Shown here: positions 11,528-24,406 of the stretch, one piece after another
How positions within the stretch are numbered: position 1 is the first letter of the stretch
Layout: the number at the start of each line of letters is the position of its first letter
NCBI GenBank assembly: GCA_001986395.2
Contig: MQVO02000001.1
Span: 186,001-250,000, forward strand
Source: Irpex lacteus
Lineage: Eukaryota > Basidiomycota > Agaricomycetes > Polyporales > Irpicaceae
Reading direction: 5' to 3'
DNA length: 64,000 nucleotides
Translations under genes and position numbers: made by a program
The notes under the pieces: model-generated
Seen by the model: only the letters and a program-made list of their open reading frames with translations
Databases searched by the model: none
Told to the model about the DNA's origin: nothing

Positions 11528-14500
11528 ATGCCTACTGGAACGCCCTATAACGCCTTTATTCTTCCTTATCCCATCCGTGTGGACGACTTCGCCGATACAG
11601 CGACTCTGCAGACGGTGCCGGCCCTACACCTCCTAACTCATACTCATGCAGACCACATAAATGGACTGTCGGCGAAGTCGTTTTCAGCGACTGTGTTCTG
11701 TTCGATTGATGCGAAGGAGATGCTCCTCCGCCACGAGGTGTATGCGGAGAGAGCATTGAAGGAGATGGATATACGCGCTGAGAATGTACGCACCTTTCAG
11801 CATCTGAGGGTCCCGCCAAAGATGATGGGGGATGGGTCAATATGGTATCATGGCTCGAGGGATCTTCTGGTAAGCGCATACCTTCTTCCAAATTTCTGAT
11901 AGCTTGCTTATAACATTGTAGAAACCGTTACCTTTGAATACCCCTTACCGCCACGAACTCTCGAATGACAATTGGATCACTATCACACTCATTGACGCTA
12001 ACCACTGTCCAGGATCTGTCATGTAAGCCTCTTGTAATACATATATGCCATGTTTAACATCGCTTTTCAGGTTCCTTATTGAAGGATCCGAAGGAGCCGT
12101 CCTACATACCGGCGATTTTAGAGCAGAACCGTGGTTCATCCAGTCTTTGTCAAAAAATCCCTACCTACAACGTTATATTTATAGCCCTCCGAACGGTGCT
12201 CCCTCACTTCATAGAGGGGTAGATGATATGGCTGACACTTTGCGCGCGATTTATCTCGACACTGCTTGTCTTCTGGGGATCGACGAGGTGCCAACGAAGG
12301 TATGTCCCTTTCACGCAAAAACAAGCAGGTTAGCTGACGAACTACCCCAGGATAATGCAACCGCCGGGCTGATGTCTCTTATGTCGTTGTATCCGGAGTC
12401 CACCCGTTTCTTCATCAATGGGTGGACATGGGGATACGAAGACATCTACAAAGCCGTAGCGAAGACATTCCGCTCCAAGGTAAGTGCCCAACATCTCTCA
12501 TTTACGCCCTTCTCTCATTTTCTTCCATGACCAGATCCACGTCGACCGTTACAAGCATTCCGTCTACTCACACCTCAATGGCGACCCGTACCTAAAGTCC
12601 ATCATCACCCGAGACGAGCGCTCCACGCGTTTCCACGCCTGCGAGAGGTTTGACCGGTGTAGCGAAGTGCGAGTAGAGGGTAGAGCCTCGCATACACCCT
12701 CTGGTGCTCATGTCGTCTACGTGAATCCTGTGACGATGACCGTCCCGGCTTGGGATATGTATCTCAGCGAGACGAAGCAAAGGATAAACGATGGCGAAGA
12801 AGTTCATAATCTGGTTCGTCTTTCTTTTCGCTGCTGAAAGCTTTCGGAGAGCCTGACGATGTTCGTATGTGCCAGCTCGTACCCCTGTGCCGCCATTCCC
12901 CACTCCCAGAGCTCCAAGCCTTCGTCTCCCTCTTCCGACCAGCCCTCGTAGTGCCAAACTGTCTAGACGTCAACCTACGAGGTCTAGACTGGCTCTGCAT
13001 ACCAAAGATGTTCTCACATTGCATCTCACCACAAACAGACCCGAATGCCTTACGGGATGACATCCGAAACTACCTCGCTGCCCAGGCACAAGTAAAACCA
13101 AGCTGGAGGACTCTGCTGCCACCTGACTTTGATGAGGACGAGGATGTTGCGCTTAAGAATCTGGAGGATAATGGTGGGGTGTTGGAGGAGGCGGAGCGGT
13201 GGGCTGAGAGTGGGAAGACGAGGATGCGGCTTACAAGGATGTTGCCTTACCTCGAAGGCCCCGAACGGGAGTTTCTCGAACGGCTTCTCTCCCCTGACTA
13301 CGACCCTCACGATGCTATACTGGAGTCGTCGGACCAGCCAAGGATTGAAGGCAGAGCGACGCACTCACAGACCGAACGCGCCATGGCTCGCTTAGACAGC
13401 ACCGGTACCAGCGGTGCTCGTTATCAGACCCATGCTCAAGCGAAGGCGAAGGCGAAATTCTACGAAAGCCAGGGCAGTAACGAAGACACAGACGACGAAG
13501 ACTCGGATATCGCACGGGGGCTGACGGCGGATTATATCTTTGGGCATATCTCTGCGTCTCAGGTGTTTGGGCATGGGAAGAGTCGGAGTGTGGATGCTTC
13601 GTCTTCGTCGCCGTTTTTGTCAGCTGTTGGGAGCGATCCTGTTGACCCTGTTGAGCCCATAACTCTTGCTGCAGAGACAAGAGGGAGCCCTACGCCTCCG
13701 CCGTTGAAGATGCCTCTCACCCCCAGCTCTCCCATACATGATCGTTCTCCGACTCTTCTGCCATTGCCATTGCCACTGCCACCACATCCTCTATTTGCGT
13801 CAAGTTCCACACTGACTTTCGTCGCGGAGCGTACGAAGTCGTCTTTCCCTCGAACACCGATCAAATCCACCCTTCAGTCTCCGTTTCAACTTCGGTCTCC
13901 CAGCCCTACGGCTCGCAAGCACAAGCGTAAACGAAGTCGATCTACCACTTCCATCTCTACTCAAGGCGCGAGCCAGGAAGACGTCAATACGGCGTCGACG
14001 TCCGTGATACGAAAAGATCCTGGGATGCCTCTGATTGACCTCCGGAACGCTAGCTCGCAAAGGACACGAATCGTACCTGTTAAAGAAAGCAGTCTCAGTC
14101 TCAGCAAAGAAAAGGAACGCGGAGAAGGCGGTTTGAAGCGACGAAAGCTGCGGTGCGATGGATCTGTCTCGAAGGTTGACGTTCAGGATGCCCGTGAGAT
14201 TGGGATTGAGAGTGATTGTGTGCGTCAAGCCCAGTCAAGACAATCTACAGTCGTCGCTGAAAGTGGCGAGAACAGGAGCGGGAAGAAGAAGCGAGCGAAG
14301 ACGTTGGCTCAACTGGCTCTTGAGGGCGAACCGACTCTTGCATCAACATCAACAACTCTAACTACATCTTTGAAGGCCGAGAAGACAGCTATTTCTTTGT
14401 CTACGTCTTTGAGCTCTGTGGTGGATACGCGTGACCAGGACAGCAAGCGTGCGGCAAGACTTGAACGAAGGAGGATCGCGGAGAAGCTGAGCTTGGCTAG

Positions 14501-14858
14501 GCCGGATTTGGTGGTTCCGACGTATAGCGCGAGGATCAATAACGGCAGCCAGAAAACGAGGTTGAGTGTAGTCAAGGCTGAAGAATCACGATCTGACTTG
14601 TCGGGTGGTGGTGTTTTGTTGTCGGACCTTTCCAGCACGAACCCGAAGACGAAGACGGAGGTGCAAGAACCAGCCAGTAGTAAATTCCCGGCTGAGCTAC
14701 CCGACTTCGACACGCAAGTCCTGCCTGACGTCGACATGGACTATGAGAGAAGTCGGATGCTTGCCGAGAGCTTCAAGATGCAATTCGCGAAGGGTTTGAG
14801 ACCGGGTGTGGTGGTTCCTCGGTTGGCGTGCTTGGAGAGTCAAGAAGAAGAAGTGTAA
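11528..14858 (+). CDS. Artemis/SNM1-like metallo-beta-lactamase nuclease with a long C-terminal tail
   Basis: DNA-repair nuclease of the beta-CASP family, nuclear role. Six exons (11528-11869, 11922-12022, 12071-12299, 12351-12479, 12535-12813, 12876-14858) close in frame to 1020 residues. The metal site HTHADH is at residues 38-43, followed by DANHCPGSVM and HTGDFRAEP, all diagnostic of SNM1/Artemis/Pso2 proteins. The start is the first Met before TPYNAFILPYPIRVDDF and puts the metal site near the N-terminus, as in Artemis; Pso2 would have a long zinc-finger N-terminus. The last exon codes more than 600 residues of low-complexity Ser/Thr/Lys-rich tail with basic patches such as RKHKRKRSRS, plausibly nuclear localisation and partner-binding sequence. 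Artemis versus Pso2 assignment is by architecture only. Confidence 0.88.
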
Positions 14859-15270
14859 GGGCAGAGGTGTGATGGTCGCTTTGGATGGTGTATTTGTGCT
14901 GTGCTGTGTTGTTTGTTGTACTCCATACTTTATTCATAAGTTATGGCTTTGATATGTATGTTGTACTTGCCAGATCATATGTGGTTTGAACGCAGGTGCC
15001 CGTGTGAGCTGAATGAGGAAAGTCGAAGCTTTGTGGCGTTGATGACGTTCATCAATGCGCTGCGCTTTGAACTTGTTCAAGTTCACCTTGAACCGAACCA
15101 CCAGTAAGACGACTCTCGCTTGAATTGAATCCGCACAGGCTGTGTACGAAATTTACATCTCGAGATGCATCACTGAACTCGTGCTTCCACGCTAAAACAT
15201 AAGTATAAGTAATGGCTACACGTCTTGTAAGCTTCATTTCAAAACATCGCCCTCGATACCTGACTTTACT
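14859..15270. other. intergenic region
   Basis: Short spacer between two plus-strand genes. It should contain the nuclease polyadenylation signals and the hydrolase promoter. I see no gene in it. Confidence 0.4.
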
Positions 15271-16683
15271 GTGCAGTTCATCCGCAACATACATAGAAGT
15301 ACATCTCGTAATAGTCAGAGTCGCAAGCCACTGTGCCAGTCAAGATCACTCCGAGAAGAGTTGTGCGGAGGATGCACTAGACGAGGGCCACATCAAATAA
15401 GGGAGGCTTTCTCCTCAGTCAATTGGTCTCGTACCCAATCGAAGTTGTCATCGTGGACCACCCCACTCAACTCAGCTTCGCTATCTCTCTTGTCGTTGTC
15501 TCCGAGTGATGCACCTCCATCACCTTGGCTGGCCTTAGGCGCATTTCTCGGGCTACCTCTTGCTCTCTGGGCATATAAGGTAGCTGTCATCGCCCTCATT
15601 GTTGTTGAATTAGTTGATTGAACAAAGCATTAGTGTGTTATGCTTGTGCTTTTCCAAAGAAAGATTATTTACATGGGTACATTCTCTGATTTTGGGCGTA
15701 AATGAAGCCTTATCTAAAGCACTCTGTCTATTTTCAGGTTACGTGCCTCCGGATGCGCGATATCAGGAGCTACACAAGGATGTTAGGCCTGCGAAGGGGA
15801 TATCGTGCGAGGAAGTCCAGATACAAGGAGAGGGCCGGGTTAAATTACACGGCCTCCTCGTGCGCCGCGATCTCACTGGCAGTGTCCTTGCCACGCAAGA
15901 AACTAAGGCTGTCATTGTATACTTGCAAGGTGAGTGACAGTGGCAGATGCACCAACATCACGGTATCTTACACTTCCATTAGGAAATGCCGGGAATCCTC
16001 TAGGACGTCTTCCACTGTTTGAAAGGCTCCTTCTAGGAACGTCGATGCCTGGAAATCCTACCTCCTCGCGGTCTATCTTGGACTCCGTTGCTATCCTTGC
16101 AGTTGCCCCTCGCTCCTACTGGAAGTCATCCAAGCGAACACCAACAGAAAGAGGCCTGATCTCAGACTACTTGGCCGCGCTATCTTATGCTGCAGAACGA
16201 TTTCCATCTACTCCTATCATCCTGTATGGCCATTCCTTGGGCGGAGCCGTGGCCGTCTGTTTGTCCGCACAAGGCAAAGCAGACGACTTCCCCCAAATTC
16301 GGGGACTCGTGCTTGAAAATCCATTCGCCTCTATACCATGGATGGTAAAGGCTTTGTATCCACAGAAGTGGCTGCCCTATCATTACCTTGGAGGATTCGC
16401 CTTTGACAGATGGGATGCGCTCAGTGCTATGCGGGATGCTCAACGGGGGACGTTGTTAGGTAGGCTCCGCAAGGATATGCTGGTGATGCTTAGTGAGAAG
16501 GATGAGATCGTTCCAAACGAGATGGGACAAACCCTTTACGATGCCAGCAAACTCCAAGATGAGGTGGGAGGAAAAGCGTCACAACGCTTGGTGGTCATTC
16601 CAGGAGTTTTACATGACAATGCATGGTCGTCGAGGCGGTGGAGGGAGGAGATAGGCCGTTATTTAGAGTCTAGAAAATCTTAA
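15271..16683 (+). CDS. membrane-anchored alpha/beta hydrolase (Bem46/ABHD13-like)
   Basis: Serine hydrolase with a single N-terminal membrane segment (WLALGAFLGLPLALWAYK). Exons 15271-15579, 15664-15676, 15738-15929 and 15983-16683 give 404 residues. The second exon is only 13 nt and codes IIYMG; with it the protein reads YK-IIYMG-YVPPDAR, as in the family. The nucleophile elbow is GHSLGG, the acid lies in SEKDEIVP and the catalytic His in GVLHDNAW. The stop is TAA. The N-terminus is uncertain: the 60 residues before the membrane segment are Arg/Ser-rich and not family-like, so the true start may lie further downstream or in an undetected upstream exon. Substrate unknown; Bem46 relatives act at the ER and plasma membrane. 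Confidence 0.82.
15664..15676 (+). other. 13-nt microexon of the Bem46-like hydrolase
   Basis: ATTATTTACATGG lies between an AAAG acceptor and a GTACAT donor. Without it, the exon ending in TATAAG and the exon starting GTTACGTG do not join in the hydrolase frame; with it they give the family's IIYMGYVPP. Confidence 0.75.
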
Positions 16684-16942
16684 TTATATCGCTCGTACCT
16701 GTGATATTCTCACAAACAGACGAGAACAGCATGATCGCGGGGCTACTGTGATTGAGTTCGCGATTGACAACAACTGCCAAAATTGGACGACTATGTCAGC
16801 GCTCGTACTACAGTGAACGCTCATTACCGCGGGCGGCCTACTCGTTCACCAACCACCACCAGTCCCTTTACACGTTGTTATTTCGCGTATCTTTTGCCCT
16901 AAATTCTAGCCAAAGAACTAAAATACTATCTGGGTACTACCT

Positions 16943-18593
16943 ATGAGCAAACCAGGCCCAAAACCACGTGCATCAGCCACCCAGCTGACTGGTGTCTATA
17001 AACCAGAATCTATTCGCGTAAGTCGAATCGCGCTCCAAGTTCATATGAGGTGATATAAGGTGTCCAGGATGTCGCAGAATCCTTGAACATATTCTCTCTC
17101 TCAGATCAAGTAGCAGGAAACTTAGCAAGCGATGTTGAGTACCGGATACACCAGGTGATCGAGGTGAGTGTGTGTCCAGGTCAATTGCATGAAATGCCAT
17201 CAACTCTTCACCCTAGGAAGCTGCACGTTTCATGAGACATGCAAGAAGGACGACAATGACCACTTCAGACATCGATCAAGCTCTCCGTGTACTCAATATC
17301 GAACCTCTCTATGGCCATTTCTCTCATAACCCTCCGACATTCCGCAGAGCCGCTCCCTGGCCACAACCATACGGACCGGGCGCTGTATTCTTTGTTGAAG
17401 ACGAAGAAATTGACTTCGATCGTGTTATTCGAGAAGACAAGATTACTTTGCCAAAAGGAGTACGATGGACAGCACACTGGCTGGCGGTGGAAGGCGTGCA
17501 ACCTCTAATCCCTGAAAACCCCCCTGCTATACCCCGCGAGCATGATGTGGACGGAATGGCTGTCAATGGAAAGCCTGGTGAACCGTCCAAGCTGAGCTCC
17601 ATATTCCCTCCTACGCCACCTTCTTCGGATCGCCCTTCACCCATACAAGCTGCCAAGAAGTCGCAACAGTCGCAACAGCTCGTCAAGCAAGTTCTGTCAA
17701 GAGAGCTACAGCTATACTACACTCGTCTTACGACTGCGTTAATACCTCCATCCGACGATGTGAAGTGCGCAGCTGCATTGGCCAGCCTGAGACACGATGC
17801 GGGACTGCAGGCCCTTTTACCATATCTTGTTCGTTGGGTCGCAGAGGGCGTCGTGAATGCATTGAAGAGTGGATCGCAAGAGGATGCAGACGGGAAAGTG
17901 CTGGCGGTTCTGCTCGACGTGATCAAAGCCATACTAGACAACACAACGCTGTTCGTCGAACCTTACGTGAGTTTTACCTTCTTCTCGCCATACAAATCCT
18001 TGGCTAACTAGTTTCATAGCTTCATCAACTACTTCCTCCTATACTTTCGTCCTTGTTGCACTCTTCTCTCCCTCCACAACACGCTACACGATTACGAACC
18101 ATAGCTGCTCAAACATTGTCGCATCTTCTTACCCAGCACTCGACGACATATCCTTCACTATCCCCACGAATCATGAAGACCCTCCTCCTCGCCCTTGTCT
18201 CCACAGGCAAAAGCAAGGGCACTCGAGAGGGCGCCGTTCGCGGCCTGATGGGCATAGGTAAAGAAGCAATCAGGAAGGGCGTGGTTGAAGGTGGCGGAGC
18301 GAAAGTCGTCGGGAGTGAATGCGGTCCCGGCGACCAGAGCAGTCTGGTTGAAGCTGTCATGGTACGTGCCAATACTTAACAGACGCATTACCGGATAGCA
18401 GCTGACGCAGCTACAGGAGTCGTTCAGTGTTATTTGCCCGAGGTCGTTTAACCCAACTCCGCTTGATATTGGGGATGAGTCGGATGCTGCTACGATGCAG
18501 CAACTCCGTGAGGTGCTTGGAGACTTCTTTGCTGATCGCCTTGCGAACGACAGCCAGCAAGCTATTGGTGTTCTAGCAGGTCAGCAAGGCTAA
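16943..18593 (+). CDS. TAF6: TFIID/SAGA-type subunit TAF6
   Basis: TBP-associated factor with an N-terminal histone fold that pairs with TAF9 in general transcription factor TFIID. Exons 16943-17017, 17068-17163, 17217-17966, 18020-18361 and 18417-18593 close to 479 residues. The histone fold spans residues about 20-90: GVYKPESIRDVAESL, then ASDVEYRIHQVIEEAARFM and MTTSDIDQALRVLNIEPLYG. A short proline-rich linker (PPTPPSSDRPSP) leads into a helical C-terminal HEAT-type domain (LSRELQLYYTRLT, LLPYLVRWVAEGV). The length is normal for fungi and no frame break was found. It lies 260 bases downstream of the hydrolase on the same strand. Confidence 0.92.
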
Positions 18594-19167
18594 GATGTAC
18601 ATTTTAGTGGAACCTTGGCCATTGGTACAAATATCTGTAGGTCTGTGTTCGTTGTAAAACATATACATTAATGCTTGCTCGCACCATGGTTCTGCTGGAG
18701 CTTCGTTCTCAGGTTGCGACTTCTTTCCTCAGATAGGAACTAGGATGCGAATCTTAACTCGCGTCACGAGCACAGCACGGCCGGGGTAGTTTATAGATCT
18801 ACACGGCTTGCAAACCAGAACCAGCAACCTTATGTATGCATTGCGTCCTATTTATAAGCGTGGTGTCTACTGTCGCACGTGAAGCCGACCTTGGGAACAC
18901 GAGAGCATCGTCCATAATGATGACCATATTATTGGCCAAGGCTATGAAGGTAGATCGCACCGCAATTAATGTGTAATCCTGAAACTAACCTTCTGCTATA
19001 CAGCGGCCATAGGCGTTACTTGGCCTCGTGTTTACCCATCTTACGACTATATCAATGCCTAATCTACTCCTGATCGGTCGATCCTCCTTTCTTCTTTTCC
19101 AAAGATTTCCTCTTTTCCCGTCACACTCGTCTGCAGTCTCAAGCACTAACTGTCAGATTTTTCTATA
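18594..19167. other. intergenic, no gene seen
   Basis: Spacer between two plus-strand genes. The last 100 bases before the next ATG are C/T-rich, as in many fungal promoters. Nothing else was found. Confidence 0.5.
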
Positions 19168-20422
19168 ATGACCGACAAATCGACAAAACGCGTAGGCCCT
19201 TTCGCTATCAGAGATTTTCCTCCTCCGCCAGATGTGAAGGATTATACAACACTGATAATTCTGCATGGTTTCGCGTGGCACAGCGGTATGCTACTTGATT
19301 ATCTCTATTATCAGCAACTACGACTAACAGTACCTGAACAGGTGTTTTCATGCGTCTGGTGCCTTTCGCTGAGCAAAAGAATTGTCGCTTGGTCCTGGTT
19401 AATCGCAGAGATTACCCTGGCTCGGCGCCATACACAGACGAGGAGTTGGAGAAGCTAAGATCCGCTACCCGAGCAGATGCAAGGGCGGCCGAAGCGTTTC
19501 CAGAGCTACTATCGTACACGAAAGTTCGAGCACAGGAGCTTCATGACTTTCTTTGCGCTTTTATACAGAACGAGGCAATTGCTGAGGGCAGCGTTGTGGT
19601 AGCTGGCTGGTCTTTCGGGTCAAACTGGATTGTGCAGCTGTTAGCACATGCGCCGTTCCTATCTATCGGAGGTCTGAAATTACCGCGATATCTCAAACGA
19701 GTTGTGTGGTACGGTGCGTAATTCTATGTTTAAAGACATAATGACCATGCTTATGATAGTACAAACGGACCAGGTCCTCCTGCTATCTCATTGGGGTATC
19801 CTCCTCCACCTCAGTTCTACAATCCCTTGACAGATCCATCCTATCCACCAGGCGAGGGAGTTAAATACTTCAACACTTGGGTAACGGGCTACTACGATCA
19901 TGGTGAATCACTCGAAAAGTTGGAACAGCGGACCCCATTGCAGAGTCCACCCCCAACAATCTCGACAATGACTCCTGAGGACCTTGCGTCAGCGCTTTAT
20001 GCAGCACCAGCGAATTCGGGAGGTTCAGATAACCTCTTCATGGTCGGTGCAGCACGTCATGGTTTTTGGGCTACGCTGCGCAAAGCCGCCCTTCTCATCT
20101 CTCCACTGTCGTCGGAAGCCCCAGATGGCACGGAGGATGGCGTAAAAGAATGGGACAACATTGAACTTCACTACATCTGGTGCGATCAATCCGCGTGGGA
20201 GTCGCCTTGGGCAACGGTATCTCTGCGGGCAGAGCTTGAAGAAACGAAAAAGGCTGGGAAGAGAGTGCGTGAAGTCTCTATGACGAGAATTCGGAAAGCA
20301 AACACATTTGTATGTGCCATGTATTCATCTGCATGTGGTGTTTTCAATGGTCAATACAGGCACACTGGGATCAGCCCGAGCGAGCGTTGGAAGCCTTTCT
20401 TGGTACAGTACCTGAGATGTGA
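19168..20422 (+). CDS. alpha/beta hydrolase-fold protein
   Basis: Four exons (19168-19285, 19342-19713, 19774-20309, 20360-20422) close to 362 residues. The oxyanion region reads LIILHGFAWHSGVF, the nucleophile elbow GWSFGSNW fits GxSxG, and a candidate catalytic His lies in AHWDQPERAL near the end, coded by the last small exon. The Pro-rich stretch GYPPPPQFYNPLTDPSYPPGE resembles the variable cap of fungal serine hydrolases of unknown substrate. It is convergent with the 7-TM gene, 129 bases away. I cannot assign a pathway. Confidence 0.78.
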
Positions 20423-20551
20423 ACGAGGCAAGTCGAATAAGTTTTATCACAACAGCAGAGACATTTCAATTTACGGGTCTGTAGAATACAGGATAAATTC
20501 CAGAGCAATTACGTCCTCCCTCGTCGGTAGACCACACTGTGCTATTTTAGG

Positions 20552-21949
20552 TTACACCGCAACTTTCGCGTTCTGAGAAGACAACCCAGCCGACGTGATA
20601 GATATATGATCATCTATCTCATCTCCCTTGACCGTACTGCTATCTGTCTCTCGGTAATGTGTGACTTCAATAGCAAGCGGCTTCATCTCGCGGTCGTACG
20701 TAGGACGTGGCCAATGAAGATGGAGCGGGTCGTCCGCAGTCCTCTGAGATCTATTGGAAGACGGCGCGGATGGCATGTCGCGCCTTATGCTTGAACCTGT
20801 ACGGAATAGGGGGTCTGAGATGAGTCCCACACGAATAATGATCATGTTGTAAACAATGGAAATGAGGGCGCATATCTACGTCGTGACATTCGCATTCGAT
20901 CAGCTGATATTTGAGAAATTCACAATTCATGCTTACCAAGTCCAACACAATGAAATGTCCTGGGGAGTGGATAGCAAACGTGACGATGGCTACAACTAAG
21001 CTCATGGAGTATATCGCGCCGGATTCGATTACCACTCGTAATGCAGGGGACATTCGATTTGGTGACCGCCAGTTTGTGGTGACATGGCTCTTTTTGCTAA
21101 TCTTGTATGCCAGAAGAGCTGGTAGCTGCCTTCAGTCGTGTTACAGAGTTACAGCTGCGATATACATACCGGTAGCAGATACATTTGTGATCAGTGTCAT
21201 TGACCACATGCAGGTTATCCATCGACCAATACGTGCTGAAAAGATACCCCCTGAACCTTGCGCAGGCGTCAGAATCGTCGCATTGATTCCGATACAGCTC
21301 GCTGCGGAACATCAGCAAAGCTTTTCTTCATAATGCACAGTGCCTACTTACCCAGTAAGCCACACCATGCGAAGACGGGTAGGAGAATGATCCTTACGTC
21401 TTTCCCCCAAACGATCCAAGCTCGATAAATCTGCATAAAAAGGAAATTTTCAGCTGCCGAAACGTAAACGTTGCGAGAGTGTACTGACAACAACACCGTC
21501 AAAAACCAATGACTGTGCATCGAAAACGCAACTTTGAATAACGGATGTAGCCTTTGACGCGTTGCCAAAGTATGCTATTGCTTCGGATGCGCTATCTGTG
21601 TCCAGGAACCCTTGACAAACGCGGACGATATTTGCAGCCATCCCCTGGCCGTTTGTATGTCGAATATGATTATTAGTTCTGTCCGATGCACGAAGTGTGT
21701 TATTATCAAATGATTGAAACTCACAGTCGTGGTCAGGGCGAAGAGAAGTGCAGTTACGATCATGTAAGCACGTTTCGGGTATTGCTTGTAATCGTTCCGA
21801 CGTAAGATCCAGAATGTTATAATATACATGCATACGCTGAATCCTAGAAGTTCTAATAAGTGAGTGAACCGATCAAGTTATTGCGACGCACCATAGAGGA
21901 TGGCCTGCACGGATGTAGCGACAAGACTAGCCTCTGTTTGTTGAAGCAT
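20552..21949 (-). CDS. basidiomycete 7-TM membrane protein of unknown function
   Basis: Seven exons on the minus strand (21949-21892, 21852-21725, 21644-21489, 21430-21352, 21301-21170, 21118-20937, 20875-20552) give 352 residues. Hydrophobic helices include SVCMYIITFWILRR, MIVTALLFALTTT, VRIILLPVFAWCGLL, CMWSMTLITNV and GAIYSMSLVVAIVTF. The motif FDGVVIYRAWIVW matches the conserved DGxxxYRCYIVW element of a large Agaricomycete family of integral membrane proteins, often with seven helices and a polar C-terminal tail, as here (about 75 residues after MIIIRVGL). It is not an STE3 pheromone receptor as far as I can see. Ligand and function unknown. Confidence 0.8.
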
Positions 21950-23607
21950 GGCTGGGACCTTGTGGAAATCCGTAAAACTGCACTGATTGCGACTGAGACA
22001 GGGCAAGTAACTGCTCTCGCCACACGGATGGGCATCTCATATACAGTGAAATTTTAAGCTGCATCAGAGCATGGATTATTGTCTAAATTTTGGTTCGGGG
22101 GTGTGTGGGGCTCGGCACAGTCTCGAGAACAGCCTTGTGACTCCGAAAGCATCGCGAAGTGGTTGATGTATCTGAGTGTAGTATTCATCGTGTCGTGCAT
22201 GCCGCTGGCGTAGTGGTGCATATGAATTGATGACTGCCAGAAAAGGGGACGATAGATTCCGATGCAGAGAATACGGAATACGGCACAGACACCACGTGCG
22301 AAGAATCAATGATCTGGCATTCCGGTATCTGCGTCGTCTGCGCAGCAAGGAACTAAAGACCCAAATTAGTATTCGGTAGTGAGAGCCGTTTGCCTCGAAA
22401 AGAAAGCTATCTTATGCTACCCACCTTATCATTCCCGCGCCGAGAGTAAGTATCAAGGATTCGAACCATATCACGGTGACCGCAGTGCCTGACGTGATAC
22501 AATTGCTGTGTGTACAATAGTGCAGTAGGAGTGTAGTCGGTTTCCGAGACTCCATCCTTGTCGAATGTATCAGTAGCTTGATCTTGGGAAGTGATTCAAT
22601 CTTGCTTCACGAGATCGAAGTCCTACAGAAGCGTTCTGCCAGCGCGACAGAATCGTTACCTTTCATGCAACGCAGTCTGCCCACATGTAGTTCTTTCAAC
22701 TAGCATGAGGCACCATGACACTGTAACCTATTGTGTGTCATCAGTAGCTTCTGAAAAGAGTGAATATGGCATGCGCCAGGCTTGTTACTGTACTTTGGAC
22801 GTTTGCGTTTGAATATCGAGCCACTGCACCATGGATGAGATATGGCAGCAGCACAGACACAGAATGGCGTATTCCTCCCCCAGAGCCTCTGAAGGATGGT
22901 GTTCTGGTTCCGTAAAACTTGGCAGAGTTTATGGATGAGTCGGAATGACCGCAGTAGTGGCCCGGGTGCGCTGCCAGTGGCAGGATTGTGCGTAAGCCCA
23001 AAGTTCGACTCCGATAAATGTACTTTAGTCTCCGCTGATCCCACGTCACGGCAGCAGCAAGTATAGAACTCCGATAATATATGAGTTTGAAATCGTAAAC
23101 TCAGTTAAAGAAAGAGAGATTGAAAGAACTACCGTTACTTATCCAGCACGATGCATCGTGTGACAGTACTTAACTACTAGGCACTCATGCCTCAGTACTC
23201 AGGCTGAGGATTACAGATTGGAAAGTAGTAGTACCCATCTGTATGCGTCATCGATATATCTGAAGGCAGCTTCATAAGTGTTTCTGACGCAATTCTCATT
23301 CCGAGCTCAACCCATGCTGTTGACAGATCATCAGTACGCTCGTAATCTTTCTCATGATGACGGGTAAAGATGTGTGAACTGTAGTTGTACCCGAGTCAGT
23401 CGGGCAGCAACTGGGTAGTCGGTGAGATGAGCAAACATTATTACAGATTTGGATATCGACTCCGAGCTCTTGCGAAAGAACTTTCGCCTCCTTCCTTGCG
23501 CTACTTGCGATACGAGCTTAGGTCTGTCCGAGTCGAGAGCCTCACCACACAGTCACACTTCATGCTACGCCAAGCCAACCTGCCTTCGTTATACATTTTA
23601 CATCTAC
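21950..23607. other. intergenic, no gene supported
   Basis: About 1.65 kb with only short, stop-rich frames on both strands. Hints such as repeated Arg/Tyr-rich peptides on the minus strand near 22076-22348 and 22700-23049 do not match a family and have no coherent splice partners. Possibly remnants of older genes. Confidence 0.45.
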
Positions 23608-24406
23608 CTACCAGATGTACGGAACTAATTTGTATGGTGTTCTCTTACTCCACTTATCCCATTCCTTTCCAAACTCGCGCTGTAGCACTCGGTCCTCCTG
23701 CTCAGCTCGAGTGACGAAAAACCATGACGCGTTACCAATAAGCCACATCCACCCCAGCGCAAAAGCCCTGCCAAACCACGATCCCCAGTAGCCGCTTTCG
23801 TACCACCACGAGCCACGACCAAACTGAGTCGTCAGTTGAGCAATCTCGAAGACGAGGAAAGCTGTATATCCCGGGTGGCGAACTATCGCGTATGGGCCGC
23901 TTGTCACCAGTCGATGCTCCTTTCTAATAGCTAGCTGGAAGGTGAACAGGTTACCGAGAGCACGATAACATGCGAGGCGGGCCAAGGCTGAAGCTATCAT
24001 GACGGTAGTGGCAACGATGAAGGTGGGTGTGATGTGTATTGCATTCGGTTTGACTACGACAATGGGGCCTGCTAGTTCGGCCAGGCGCGGGTAGAGCTCT
24101 GATGCTAGGATCGAGGTAGACTCGAGTAGGATGAGTGCATGAGCGAAGCACTAGAGCACATAATTCAGTCCTTTATTAGTTCGTTGTTTCGGAGAGATGA
24201 AGAAACAAGAGGCTCACCTGCTGAATGATGGGCACTTTTCCGTGCAACGCTCTTGGAAGATGAATTTCCACGACATCTCCAGCGGAATCAAATTTTTCTC
24301 GTTCGCTCTCGGTCGGTGGAGCAGTGGGAGGGGTACAGCATATCTGCAAACAGACAGAGCTGCAGAGGAGTAGGGCAATCTTATACAGGGGAGAAATCTG
24401 GTTCAT
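23608..24406 (-). CDS. ICMT/Ste14-like carboxyl methyltransferase, copy A
   Basis: Integral membrane S-adenosylmethionine-dependent methyltransferase of the isoprenylcysteine carboxyl methyltransferase (ICMT) family. Two exons on the minus strand, 24406-24218 and 24150-23608, give 243 residues. The start MNQISPLYKIALLL gives a hydrophobic N-terminal helix followed by TPPTAPP, the position where other copies read TPPNPP. The catalytic half holds RLVTSGPYAIVRHPGY (SAM-binding RHPxY) and ends with REFGKEWDKW, then KRTPYKLVPYIW. Known ICMTs methylate the C-terminal prenylcysteine of CaaX proteins; whether this copy does is unknown. Closest in the window is copy B: same strand, same exon-2 length (543 nt) and the same terminal Trp. 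Confidence 0.85.

Noticed and set aside
15212..15400. Alternative start MATRLVSFISK for the Bem46-like hydrolase
   Set aside because: It is in another frame, and I found no donor/acceptor pair joining it in phase to the membrane segment.
22076..23049. Small minus-strand frames between the 7-TM gene and ICMT copy A
   Set aside because: Arg/Tyr-rich, no domain, no coherent splice joins.
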